Shown: positions 1-7,356 of the stretch, piece by piece
Layout: the number at the start of each line of letters is the position of its first letter
How positions within the stretch are numbered: the first letter of the stretch is position 1
DNA from: a virus
Strand: one strand, 5' to 3'
Virus record (IMG/VR): IMGVR_UViG_3300009684_000172
Span: 1 to 24,015 of that record
DNA length: 24,015 bases
Made by a program: the position numbers and the translations under genes
The notes under the pieces: model-generated
The model's database searches: none
Told to the model about the DNA's origin: nothing
Seen by the model: the letters and a program-made list of their open reading frames with translations, nothing else

Positions 1-50
1 AGCGTGTGTGTGTGGCCGCAAAACGGCAAAGTATTTTGAAATAACGCAAA

Positions 51-518
51 ATGCCAAGAAAAGCAGAACCCACAAAACTCAAGATCATGCGTGGCGATCC
101 CGGCAAACGGAACGCCAAAAAGAAACTCAAGTCGGAACCGCAGCCGGAACTTTCCGCGCTCGACGCGCCGCCCAGTTTGTCGGAAGTCGCGCTGGCGGTT
201 TGGCGTCGCAAGGCCCCGGCCCTTGCCCGCTGCGGAATTCTCACGGTCTCCGATCGCGATGCACTGGAGCGCTACTGCCACACCACGGAGATGTGGCACG
301 AGTGCCGCGAGTCGATCAAGGCCAACGGGCTTTCGAGTGCGACGGCGGCCGGCGGCAGTAAAGGAAACCCAGAGGTGGCGGCGCTGCGTGGCTTCTCCGC
401 AGATCTCTTGGCAATCGAAAGGGAATTCGGGATGACCCCGAGCGCCCGCAGTGGAATGGTGGTGCAACGTGAAGAAAAAGCCGACCCGCTCGACGAGTTC
501 ATGCGAGCCAAAGCCTAA
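51..518 (+). CDS. Terminase small subunit, P27 family
   Basis: DNA-packaging initiator that recognises the phage genome and recruits the large terminase subunit. The 155-residue product has the P27-family pattern: a basic N-terminus with KLKIMRGDPGKR (residues 10-21), an EPQPE/PPSLS linker, then a helical part with W.RKAPAL...GILTVSDRDALERYC. The C-terminus (FGMTPSARSGM) also matches the family. Length is normal. The ATG is the first possible start because an in-frame TAA lies 9 bases upstream (42-44). No convincing Shine-Dalgarno sequence is visible. It overlaps the next gene, the large subunit, as expected for a terminase pair. A cos or pac site could lie just upstream, but the 50 visible bases show only a short GT run (4-13). 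Confidence 0.9.
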   Translation: MPRKAEPTKLKIMRGDPGKRNAKKKLKSEPQPELSALDAPPSLSEVALAVWRRKAPALARCGILTVSDRDALERYCHTTEMWHECRESIKANGLSSATAAGGSKGNPEVAALRGFSADLLAIEREFGMTPSARSGMVVQREEKADPLDEFMRAKA

Positions 519-2112
519 GCGCCGGCGTGCAACTGCCGCACCGAAGCGCACCGAAGCCGTGCCGGGCTTCGCCTACGATCAGGCCCGGCCCGATCGCGTG
601 ATCAAATTCATCGAGACGTTTTGCCAGATGAGCAAGGGCGAGTGGGCCGGGCGTCCCATGCATCTGCTCGACTGGCAGAAGCGCGACATCATTGAGCCGC
701 TGTTTGGCTGGCACGACGACCAGGGCAGGCGTCGCTACCGCACTGCTGCCATCTTCACGCCGAAAAAAAACGGCAAGTCGACCCTGCTCTCTGCGCTGGC
801 GTTGTATTTTCTTCTTGGCGACAACGAGCCCGGCGCCGAGGTCATCTCGGCAGCGTCCGACCGGGCGCAGGCAGGGATCATCGCCCGTGAGGCAGCGCAG
901 ATGGTGCGGGCTTCGCCTCACCTGTCGCGCGTGCTTGAGGTCATCGACTCGCGGAACACCATTCTGCACCGGGCCAGCGGGTCACGTTACACCGTGATCA
1001 GTGCCGACAGTTTTCGGGCTGAAGGTCTCAACGCCTCTGCGGTGCTGCTCGACGAGACGCACAGCCAGCGAGACACAAAATTATACGACGCCCTCCGCTA
1101 CGCTGGCGCGGCGAGACGATCGCCAATGGTTATTTCGATCAGCACGGCCGGTTACGACCGCTCTCCCGGTTCGCTCTGGTGGCAACTGTGGCAATACGCC
1201 GAGCAGGTGCAGGCAAACCCCGCGCACGACCCGACGTTCTTCGGCCGCATCTACAAAGCCGACGACGACCCGGCGAAGTGGTTCGACGAAGAGCAGTGGT
1301 ACAAGGCAAACCCGAGTCTCGGGCACACGATCTCGCTGGAGTCGTTCTGCGCCGACGCCGTGCAGGCCCAAAAGAACCCGGCTGCACTGAACCAGTGGGC
1401 GCGGTATCGAATCAACGTGCCGACTGAATCGGATTCACGCTGGTTCCTGCCTGACGTCTGGGCAGCGTGCGGCGCCGGGCCGCCCGAGCCGCTAGCCGGC
1501 AGGCCCTGCTGGATCGGTCTTGACCTTGCAAGCAACCGGGATTTCACGGCCGCCGTGGCGATCTTCAAGGGGCCAGACGGCAGCTACGACCTCGACTGCC
1601 TTTTCTGGTTTCCCGAAGACGCCGTGGCCGAGCGCGAATCGAAAGACAGAATCCCGCTCACGCAGTGGATTCGCGAGGGCTGGATACGCACAACGCCCGG
1701 CGTGCGCCTCGACCATGACGCCGTAGCTGCCGACATCGTGGCGTATGCCCAGACGCACCAGGTCAAGAAGATCGGCGCTGACCCGTGGAACCTTGGCGGC
1801 ATCGCGTCGCGGCTTCAATCGGAGGGGCTGGAGATTGTAGGAATAGGGCAGAACGTCGGAAGTCTCAGCCAGCCCAGCAAGCTCCTCGAAAGTCTCATTT
1901 ACGAGCGACGCATACGGCACGGCGGGAACCCGGTTCTTTCGTGGATGGCTGGCAACGTGCAACTCCTGACTGACTCCAACGGCAACATAAAGCCGGACAA
2001 AGGCAGATCGAAAGAGAAAATCGATGGGATTGTTGCAACAATCTGCGGCCTGGCTGTCGCGTCTACCGACGACGATGACGGACCTAGCGACTGGTCGATC
2101 ACGATCCTTTGA
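451..2112 (+). CDS. Terminase large subunit (ATPase and nuclease)
   Basis: Motor that pumps DNA into the prohead and cuts the concatemer. Visible motifs, numbered from the 451 start: an adenine-binding-like LLDWQKRDII (72-81), Walker A TPKKNGKST (103-111), Walker B AVLLDE (197-202), coupling motif STAGYD (231-236). The RNase H-like nuclease domain has candidate metal ligands in GLDLASNRD (D358), IGADPW (D443) and KIDGIVA (D525). Total length, 553 residues, is normal for the Terminase_1 family. The start is uncertain: ATG 451 overlaps the small subunit by 68 bases, GTG 469 also fits, and neither has a clear ribosome site. The first ~35 residues are basic and low in complexity. The portal gene follows with overlap. 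Confidence 0.93.
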   Translation: MEWWCNVKKKPTRSTSSCEPKPKRRRATAAPKRTEAVPGFAYDQARPDRVIKFIETFCQMSKGEWAGRPMHLLDWQKRDIIEPLFGWHDDQGRRRYRTAAIFTPKKNGKSTLLSALALYFLLGDNEPGAEVISAASDRAQAGIIAREAAQMVRASPHLSRVLEVIDSRNTILHRASGSRYTVISADSFRAEGLNASAVLLDETHSQRDTKLYDALRYAGAARRSPMVISISTAGYDRSPGSLWWQLWQYAEQVQANPAHDPTFFGRIYKADDDPAKWFDEEQWYKANPSLGHTISLESFCADAVQAQKNPAALNQWARYRINVPTESDSRWFLPDVWAACGAGPPEPLAGRPCWIGLDLASNRDFTAAVAIFKGPDGSYDLDCLFWFPEDAVAERESKDRIPLTQWIREGWIRTTPGVRLDHDAVAADIVAYAQTHQVKKIGADPWNLGGIASRLQSEGLEIVGIGQNVGSLSQPSKLLESLIYERRIRHGGNPVLSWMAGNVQLLTDSNGNIKPDKGRSKEKIDGIVATICGLAVASTDDDDGPSDWSITIL

Positions 2113-3427
2113 CCTCTCGCGTCTGCACCCCGACGACGTGATCACGCTGCGTGCCCTTGACGCTCTTGCCCCGCAATACTGGGGCATTGAGCCGATGGAC
2201 AAGCTGACGGCGCAGACCGCCGCCCGCGTGACGGCGATCCTCGCCTGCCTGCGATTCTTGGCTCAATCGATCGCGTGTATGCCGCTGGAGGTCTTGCACG
2301 CGGGCGATCGGCACAAGCGGCCGGCCATTGATCTGGCTTGCTATCCGGTACTGCGCCGCCAGCCCAACGGCTGGATGTCGACCTATCAGTACATCGAAAC
2401 GACCGTCTACCACACGGGCCTGTATGGCAACGCTTACAGCCTGATTAAGTCGGGCAAGCGCGGGTTCTGCAGCGAGCTTTGGCCACTGCACCCGAGCCGA
2501 ATGGTGGTCAAACGGATGTCTGATAACTCGCTCAAATACAACTACATCAACCCGTTTGGTGGGCAAGAGGAATACTACCAAGAGCAGATCGTTCACTACA
2601 GGTGGCTGAGCGACAATGGCTACATGGGCATGATGCCGGCCGACCTCTGCGGCACGTCGGTCAGCCTCGCGCGGAAGTTGGACATTGCAGCCTCCGCATT
2701 CTGGGACAACTCGGCCCGCCCCGACATGGTGCTGGAGACAACGGAAAAGATTCCCGACGAGGGCAAGACTGCCCTGCAGAACGGCTGGCGCGACGCATAC
2801 GGCGGGCCGCGCAACCGTGGCAAGGTAGCTGTGCTACCGAAGTCGGTAACCGCCAAGGTGCTCGATGGCAACTCGCTGGAATCAAGCCAGTACATGCAGC
2901 AGCGGGCCGGGATCGTGGGCGAGATTGCCCGTATCTACGGCGTGCCGAGCACGCTGATTGGCGACACGGCGGCGATGAAATGGAGCACGGTAGAGCAGGA
3001 GTTCATTTCCGCGCAAGTGTTCTGCCTGCTGCCGTGGCAGCACCGGATTGAGAGCGCCATCGACATTTCGATCCTCGGCACCTACGGCCCCGGCGTCTAC
3101 AGCAAGCTAGACAACCGTGGGTTGCTGAGGGCCGACACGGCGACCCGGTCGCAGCTGTTTCAGACGCTTTTTAATCTTGGCGCGATCACGCCCAACGAGA
3201 TCCGCGAGATCGAAGACCTTCCCCTTCTCGATGAGCCCGCTGCCGATCTGACCTACTTGCAGCTGGGCTTCTCGACGCTCAAGCAGGCAGCCGCGCAGAA
3301 GCAGCTACCGCCGCCAATTGACCCAAACACCGTACCGCCCGACGCACCAGGCACCCCGCAGTCAGTGCCATCGGAAGGCCCGGGCCAGCCATTCTTAGGA
3401 GATCCAGATGCGACCTCTATCGGTTGA
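2075..3427 (+). CDS. Portal protein, HK97 family
   Basis: Forms the dodecameric ring at one capsid vertex through which DNA enters and leaves, and on which the tail connectors dock. The 450-residue product matches the HK97 portal family: an N-terminal segment AARVTAILACLRFLAQSIACMPLEV, then QIVHYRWLSDNGYMGMMPAD, then NRGKVAVLPKSV and ARIYGVPSTLIGD. The C-terminus is Pro-rich and probably disordered (PPPIDPNTVPPDAPGTPQSVP). I chose the ATG at 2075 because it leaves a 38-base overlap with the terminase gene. An ATG at 2024 would add 17 residues. The stop codon overlaps the protease start (ATG 3408), so the two are probably translationally coupled. Confidence 0.92.
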   Translation: MTDLATGRSRSFDLSRLHPDDVITLRALDALAPQYWGIEPMDKLTAQTAARVTAILACLRFLAQSIACMPLEVLHAGDRHKRPAIDLACYPVLRRQPNGWMSTYQYIETTVYHTGLYGNAYSLIKSGKRGFCSELWPLHPSRMVVKRMSDNSLKYNYINPFGGQEEYYQEQIVHYRWLSDNGYMGMMPADLCGTSVSLARKLDIAASAFWDNSARPDMVLETTEKIPDEGKTALQNGWRDAYGGPRNRGKVAVLPKSVTAKVLDGNSLESSQYMQQRAGIVGEIARIYGVPSTLIGDTAAMKWSTVEQEFISAQVFCLLPWQHRIESAIDISILGTYGPGVYSKLDNRGLLRADTATRSQLFQTLFNLGAITPNEIREIEDLPLLDEPAADLTYLQLGFSTLKQAAAQKQLPPPIDPNTVPPDAPGTPQSVPSEGPGQPFLGDPDATSIG

Positions 3428-4397
3428 AAAGCGCGTGCTGGCCGTGGCCTCCATGCCAAAGAAGTTGGCTTTCGTCAAGTCTCGCGCCTCTGGCGGCGGA
3501 ATGAAATTCAAGGGCTACGCGGCCCGCACCAACTCGATGTCTGGCGATCTCGGTGGCTTCCGCGAGGTACTGGCGCGTGGCGCTTTCGACGCCGTGCTGG
3601 CGCGTGGCGCCGACGTCGTGCTCAACCTCAACCACGACAACGGGCAGCTCTTGGCCCGCACATCCTCCGGCACGCTCCGACTCGCAAGCGATGAGCAGGG
3701 CCTGCGGTTCGAGGCCGACGCACCCGACACGCAGCTGGCCCGCGACACGGCCACGCTCATGCGGCGCGGCGATCTCACCGCCGCGAGCTTCGCGTTCACA
3801 GTGGCGCCGAAGAACGAAGCCTGGTCGGCCGACGAGCAAGGCCCGGTACGCACGATCCGCGAGGTCAACGACCTGTTTGACGTCAGCATCGTCACCAGCC
3901 CGGCCTATCCAGAGGCCAGCGTAGGCCTGCGGTCGCTTGAGGCATGGCGCAGCGCGCGGGCGCTGATGGTGCCCACCGACAACGAAGCGGGCGAGATGGG
4001 CTACCCGAGCATGACCATCAGCATCGACTACGACGGCACCTTTGCGGCGGCGCCCGGTCTGTGGCTGTCGTTCATCGAAGAGGCTACGGAGGACGGCTGC
4101 ACCGTGATCATGACCAGCCGGCGCGAGGACACGCCCGACAACCGCATGGAGATCCAAGCGGCCCTGGGCGAAGACTCCGACGTTGCAGCGGTGATCCTCT
4201 GCGGCCCAGCGTCCACCAAGCGCGACGCGGCCACGGCAGCCGGTTTCACGGTCGACGTCTGGATCGACGACACGCCGGCCACGGTCGACTCCGTGCCGGC
4301 CCAGCGGTCTGCGGTCCGCGTCGGCACCAAGCTGGCTGCCGCCCGGGCCTTGGGCGCTCTTGCCCGTAGGAGGCTTCTTGATGTCTGCGGCGGCTAA
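3408..4397 (+). CDS. Prohead protease fused to a HAD-type phosphatase domain
   Basis: Residues 1-185 are an HK97-type (U35) prohead serine protease, which matures the capsid by cleaving the N-terminal delta domain of the major capsid protein. It has KFKGYAAR, the NLNHD histidine (H76), the AASFAF serine (S127), and LFDVSIVTSPAYPEA, where D158 sits at the usual acidic position. Residues 203-290 look like a small capless HAD hydrolase: motif I DYDGT (D207, D209), motif II TSR (236-238), motif III K271, motif IV WIDD (D287, D288). At 329 residues it is longer than a typical stand-alone protease. The reading frame is continuous, with no stop between domains. An internal ATG at 3996 or 4011 could make the HAD part separately, but neither has a strong ribosome site. 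The start has AGGAG ten bases upstream. The substrate of the HAD part is unknown. Confidence 0.88.
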   Translation: MRPLSVEKRVLAVASMPKKLAFVKSRASGGGMKFKGYAARTNSMSGDLGGFREVLARGAFDAVLARGADVVLNLNHDNGQLLARTSSGTLRLASDEQGLRFEADAPDTQLARDTATLMRRGDLTAASFAFTVAPKNEAWSADEQGPVRTIREVNDLFDVSIVTSPAYPEASVGLRSLEAWRSARALMVPTDNEAGEMGYPSMTISIDYDGTFAAAPGLWLSFIEEATEDGCTVIMTSRREDTPDNRMEIQAALGEDSDVAAVILCGPASTKRDAATAAGFTVDVWIDDTPATVDSVPAQRSAVRVGTKLAAARALGALARRRLLDVCGG

Positions 4398-4545
4398 CTG
4401 CACCCAGTGTGGCGAGCGTCTGCGCGTGGAATCCTCGCGCCGGTGCGGTGCCGCGCAGCAGTTGCAGTACACGTCGTGCCCGGCCTGCCGGGCTAAGGGG
4501 CGCAGGATCGTCAGCCTACAGGCCATCTGGAGACGCAAACGATGA
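4381..4545 (+). CDS. Small zinc-ribbon-like protein
   Basis: A 54-residue basic protein with two CxxC knuckles, C7-TQ-C10 and C33-PA-C36, plus C22 between them, consistent with a zinc ribbon or treble-clef-like fold. It ends in a basic tail (WRRKR). A perfect AGGAGG lies seven bases before the ATG, which decides the start. The gene overlaps the end of the protease gene by 17 bases. Its stop overlaps the next start in an ATGA. Zinc ribbons of this size often bind nucleic acid or act as protein adaptors, but no function can be assigned. It opens the unusual block between protease and capsid genes. Confidence 0.7.
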   Translation: MSAAANCTQCGERLRVESSRRCGAAQQLQYTSCPACRAKGRRIVSLQAIWRRKR

Positions 4546-4889
4546 GCACAATCGAAGATATGGCCGGGCAGGTCCGCGCGTTCCTCGACGACGCCAGGGC
4601 GAAGGCTGCCGGCGGGCTCACGGTGGCCGAGTTCGGATCTCTGCTGGTCGCCCTGCTGCGGCTGGCGGTTGCCGAGCTCGACGCTGTGCAGCAACTGGCA
4701 GGGCCAGAGAAAAAGGCAATCGCCCTTGAGGCCGTGGCGGCGCTCTTCGATAGCGTCGCCGTCTACTGCGTGCCGATGGCTACCTACCCCGTGTGGCTGG
4801 CGTTCCGGCCGCTGATCCGCTCAACCGTGCTGGCTCTCGCCAGCGGTGCTCTTGAATCGCTCCTGCCTCTTGTGAGGGCCAACGCATGA
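4542..4889 (+). CDS. Unknown helical, possibly membrane-associated protein
   Basis: A 115-residue protein of unknown function, almost entirely helical by composition. A hydrophobic amphipathic helix covers residues 31-50 (FGSLLVALLRLAVAELDAV). A conserved-looking GPEKKAIALEAVAALFD follows at 54-70. The C-terminal half (71-112) is rich in hydrophobic residues with PVWLAFRPLI and VLALASGALESLL. It could be a peripheral membrane protein or an oligomeric helical bundle; strongly hydrophobic uninterrupted spans are short, so true membrane insertion is unclear. It is coupled by ATGA overlaps to the zinc-ribbon gene upstream and to the membrane-anchored gene downstream. Confidence 0.65.
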   Translation: MSTIEDMAGQVRAFLDDARAKAAGGLTVAEFGSLLVALLRLAVAELDAVQQLAGPEKKAIALEAVAALFDSVAVYCVPMATYPVWLAFRPLIRSTVLALASGALESLLPLVRANA

Positions 4890-5152
4890 TCTGGCTTTGC
4901 ATTGCAATCGCCGCTGCCGTGTATTTCTGGCCCGGCGCTCCTAAAGAGCAACCGTCGCTGTTCGCGTCCGTCTCGGCGCCCCCGGCGGGGCCGGCGTCAC
5001 CAGCCGCCAAGAAGCCCGGCTTCCGCGACGCGCAGGACGCCATGGCCGTGGTGCGCAACCGGCTGGCATCGACTGAGTGCCTGACCGAGCCCGTCGCGCA
5101 GGCGATCAACGTGCTCACGCTGGCTCTCATGGCCGGCTCTGACAAGGAGTAG
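4886..5152 (+). CDS. Small N-terminally membrane-anchored protein
   Basis: An 88-residue protein of unknown function. Residues 1-16 (MIWLCIAIAAAVYFWP) form a short hydrophobic anchor with no cleavage site that I can be sure of. A Pro/Ala-rich linker (17-42: KEQPSLF...PPAGPASPAAKK) leads to a small helical domain (45-84) with DAMAVVRNRLASTECLTEPVAQAINVL. The architecture of anchor, flexible linker and small helical head suggests a protein tethered to the inner membrane with its head on one side. The start overlaps the previous stop (ATGA). The next gene begins two bases after the stop. Confidence 0.65.
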   Translation: MIWLCIAIAAAVYFWPGAPKEQPSLFASVSAPPAGPASPAAKKPGFRDAQDAMAVVRNRLASTECLTEPVAQAINVLTLALMAGSDKE

Positions 5153-5154
5153 AC

Positions 5155-5616
5155 ATGGACCGTAGACACGTTTTCGCGGCTGCGCTGGTCGCCTGCGGGC
5201 TTGTGGCCTACGCCATCGAGCACCGCCCGGCACCAGTACCTACGCCGGAACCCGGTCCGGCGCTGCTGAACCTGCGCGGCAAGGCCATCGGCCCGACTGC
5301 GTCAGCCGATCTGACCACGTTTTCCGCCCTCTGCGAGGAGATCGCGGCATGCCTTGAGTGGGACGGCAGCCAGCCCGAAGAGCAGCGCCGTATCAAGACC
5401 GGCGCCGCCCTGGAGGATCTGCGAGTAGCGGCCCGGGAGGCCCGCTGCCGTGGCGTCAGTCTGGGCGCAAAGCAACCGCACATCCGCGACGCCGTCAAGA
5501 AATTCCTCGACGAGGCTGCCGGCACGTCTGGCGATTCGTTGACGCCCGAAGAGCGGGCGCTGTGGGTCAATGCGTTCCGCGAAGTCGGGAGGGCCGCCGC
5601 TGATGCAGCCAAATAG
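5155..5616 (+). CDS. Membrane-anchored or secreted helical protein, unknown
   Basis: A 153-residue protein of unknown function. It starts with a signal- or anchor-like stretch: basic DRRH, then the hydrophobic VFAAALVACGLVAYAI (6-21), followed by a Pro-rich spacer (PAPVPTPEPGPA). The remainder is helical and charged, with EEQRRIKTGAALEDLRVAAREARCRG and a C-terminal segment LTPEERALWVNAFREVGRAAADAAK. Its layout of anchor, Pro-rich linker and helical domain repeats that of the preceding 88-residue protein. An AAGGAG lies just before the ATG. The last 14 bases overlap the start of the papain-like peptidase gene, so the two products are probably made together. Confidence 0.68.
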   Translation: MDRRHVFAAALVACGLVAYAIEHRPAPVPTPEPGPALLNLRGKAIGPTASADLTTFSALCEEIAACLEWDGSQPEEQRRIKTGAALEDLRVAAREARCRGVSLGAKQPHIRDAVKKFLDEAAGTSGDSLTPEERALWVNAFREVGRAAADAAK

Positions 5617-6715
5617 CCCAAGGCCCTACGATCCTCTCTCATGGCGGGCCATCGCCGGCGGCATCCTCGTCGCCTGCTGCGCGTGGCTGGCAACTCGCGC
5701 CCTGTGGCATGCCGAGCGGGCGATTATCGCTGACGGCCAGTTTGGATACGTTCCCGATCCAGCCGGCACGCAGCAATTCTTGGCGCAGCTGGAAAAGCCG
5801 ACGTTCCGCCAGGCGGCGGCCGAGGTCATCGCCGGGGCCAGGCAGAAGGATACCTACCTGTATCGCGCTGCCGACAAGGCTCACAGGGCCGTCTACGGCA
5901 AGTCGTTTGGCCCGTGGAATCAAGGGGCTGCCGGCACCTGCGTGAGCTTTGGGTGGGGCATGGGGGCCTACATAGGGCAGTCGATCGAATGGCAGACCGG
6001 CGAGCAGGAGCGCCCGCCGCTGCTGGTGGCCACAGAGCCTATCTATGGCGGCAGCAGGACGGCAGCACGGATGCCACCGGTGCGGCTGGCTGGATATTCC
6101 GACGGCTCCTACGGCGCTGCCGCAGCCCGGTGGGTGAGCGGTTTGAAGAACGGCAGGGGCGGCATCCTCTACCGCGAAAAATATGGCAACGTCGACCTCT
6201 CGACCTACTCAATCCCGCTTTCCCGCGAGTGGGGGAATAGTGGCGTGCCAGACGCCCTGGCGGTGCTGGCGAACGACCACACGGCACGGGCCGTGGCGCT
6301 GATCGAGACATGGGAAGGGCTGTGCGCGTCGCTGGAATCGGGCTACCCGGTGCCGATCTGCAGCAACGTGGGTTTCGCCGCAACCACCACGCGAGACGCT
6401 GATGGGTTCCTACCAAGAGGCGGGCAATGGAATCATTGCATGGTGGCCGTAAGCGTGAAATACGCCAAGAACTCTGGCGCGAACGGTGAGCCTGCAATGA
6501 AGCACCCGCGCGACGGCGTTCTAATTATGAACTCGTGGGGCGCGACTTGGTGCGGCGGTGGCAAGCACCCTGTCGACCAGCCTGACGGGTCATTTTGGAT
6601 CACGCGCCAAGACTCCGAGGCGATCATTCGCCAGGGCGACAGCTTCAGTATCGGCGGCGCTACCGGATTTCAGTATCGGGATCTGCATAACGGCAACTGG
6701 ATGATGGCACTATGA
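5603..6715 (+). CDS. Membrane-anchored papain-like (C1-type) cysteine peptidase
   Basis: A 370-residue protein with an N-terminal membrane segment (about 15-31: WRAIAGGILVACCAWLA) and a papain-fold domain. Catalytic elements appear in the correct order: the oxyanion glutamine and nucleophile in NQGAAGTCVSF (Q107, C113; papains have NQGxCGSCWAF), the histidine in WNHCMVAVSVKY (H278), and the asparagine in IMNSWGATW (N310), followed by GSFWITRQ. The usual disulphide Cys two before GSC is replaced by Ala. The Cys-to-His distance (165 residues) fits a C1 peptidase. The start at 5603 is preferred over 5570 because GGGAGGG precedes it. It lies among membrane-protein genes in the head cluster. It could be a lysis enzyme, a surface-layer or host-protein protease, or a virion processing enzyme. 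The substrate is unknown. Confidence 0.8.
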   Translation: MQPNSPRPYDPLSWRAIAGGILVACCAWLATRALWHAERAIIADGQFGYVPDPAGTQQFLAQLEKPTFRQAAAEVIAGARQKDTYLYRAADKAHRAVYGKSFGPWNQGAAGTCVSFGWGMGAYIGQSIEWQTGEQERPPLLVATEPIYGGSRTAARMPPVRLAGYSDGSYGAAAARWVSGLKNGRGGILYREKYGNVDLSTYSIPLSREWGNSGVPDALAVLANDHTARAVALIETWEGLCASLESGYPVPICSNVGFAATTTRDADGFLPRGGQWNHCMVAVSVKYAKNSGANGEPAMKHPRDGVLIMNSWGATWCGGGKHPVDQPDGSFWITRQDSEAIIRQGDSFSIGGATGFQYRDLHNGNWMMAL

Positions 6716-6966
6716 ACCAGAAAACTTTGATTGCCTGCGTTCTCTGCGCCGCCGCCGGCTGGTGGCTGGCCTCCTCACCTGCGTCTCCGGTGCGGCCTGA
6801 GCCACAGCCACAGCGGCCGGTGCTGAAGTTCCTGTCTCGCATGGCCAGACTCGGGCTATGGGTGATGCTGGCCGGCGAGCAGGCGCCGCAGCCGGTCGAA
6901 CAACTGGTCAAGGCACCGCCGCGCGACGCTGACGGCAACCCGATCCTCGATAATGGGAGATGGTGA
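6712..6966 (+). CDS. Small protein with N-terminal signal or anchor
   Basis: An 84-residue protein of unknown function. Residues 1-20 (MNQKTLIACVLCAAAGWWLA) look like a signal peptide or membrane anchor. A Pro-rich spacer follows (SPVRPEPQPQRPV), then a short hydrophobic amphipathic helix (LKFLSRMARLGLWVMLAG). The end reads PPRDADGNPILDNGRW. The start overlaps the stop of the peptidase gene in an ATGA, so translation is coupled to it. A Cys at position 9 or 12 could in principle be lipidated, but the surrounding residues are not a clean lipobox. Confidence 0.62.
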   Translation: MNQKTLIACVLCAAAGWWLASSPASPVRPEPQPQRPVLKFLSRMARLGLWVMLAGEQAPQPVEQLVKAPPRDADGNPILDNGRW

Positions 6967-6970
6967 TCAA

Positions 6971-7150
6971 ATGAAAAAATACGTTGGTGGAATGCTCTGC
7001 GCTCTTATCCTCATGTCGGCCGCGCTGGCGGTGGCTGGCATTTGGGGAGCCGTCGACGAAGAGACTGTCTGGCAGATGATCTTCACGTTCGGCGTGGTAG
7101 CCGCCGCATCTGGAGCCCTCGGGAAGGCCACGGAGATTTATTTCCCATGA
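6971..7150 (+). CDS. Holin-like protein with two membrane segments
   Basis: A 59-residue protein with two predicted membrane spans, about residues 5-24 (YVGGMLCALILMSAALAVAG) and 35-52 (MIFTFGVVAAASGALG), separated by a short acidic turn (AVDEET). A basic start (MKK) precedes span one. Size and topology are those of small class II-like phage holins, which form pores in the inner membrane at lysis. The family could not be identified. The ATG at 6971 is preferred over 6953 because GGGAGA precedes it. It lies directly after the papain-like peptidase cluster and overlaps the next gene (ATGA). No other holin candidate is visible in the window. Confidence 0.6.
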   Translation: MKKYVGGMLCALILMSAALAVAGIWGAVDEETVWQMIFTFGVVAAASGALGKATEIYFP

Positions 7151-7356
7151 CGCTCTTGGAATCAATCGTCGCACTACTGACGTCGTTCTCCGCTGACCCA
7201 CACGCCGAAGCGCTGGAGCACCCACGCGCAGCAGCTGCTGTCGCTGTGGCATACGCGAGTCTTGCGCCTGAGCCTGCGAAGGCGAAGGAAGAGAAAAAGG
7301 CAGTGCCATGTACCACGGGCACCTGTAAGCCGGCGCCGGCGTCCGTTCTACGGTAG
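7147..7356 (+). CDS. Small protein with a C-terminal cysteine motif
   Basis: A 69-residue protein of unknown function. It starts with a short amphipathic helix (MTLLESIVALLTSFSA), then an Ala-rich segment (HPRAAAAVAVAYASLA), a Glu/Lys patch (AKAKEEKKA) and a tail containing PCTTGTCKPAP. The two cysteines five residues apart could form a disulphide or bind metal. The start overlaps the stop of the holin-like gene (ATGA). The stop is followed by a 72-base gap before the major capsid gene, so this is the last gene of the inserted block. Confidence 0.55.
   Translation: MTLLESIVALLTSFSADPHAEALEHPRAAAAVAVAYASLAPEPAKAKEEKKAVPCTTGTCKPAPASVLR

Noticed and set aside
4-15. Short GT repeat at the left edge as part of a packaging site
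   Set aside because: Five GT units alone are not evidence of a cos or pac site, and the upstream sequence is missing.
8-361. 117-residue + frame overlapping the small terminase
   Set aside because: It is out of frame with the P27 pattern, Arg-rich as expected of a shifted frame in GC-rich DNA, and has no family signature.
1492-2202. 236-residue - strand frame opposite the terminase gene
   Set aside because: It lies opposite the terminase nuclease domain, whose motifs are clear. No ribosome site or family pattern was seen.
3417-4694. Long antisense open frame of 425 residues on the - strand opposite the protease gene
   Set aside because: GC-rich coding DNA gives long antisense frames. The + strand has clear protease and HAD motifs and ribosome sites; the antisense product has no recognisable pattern.
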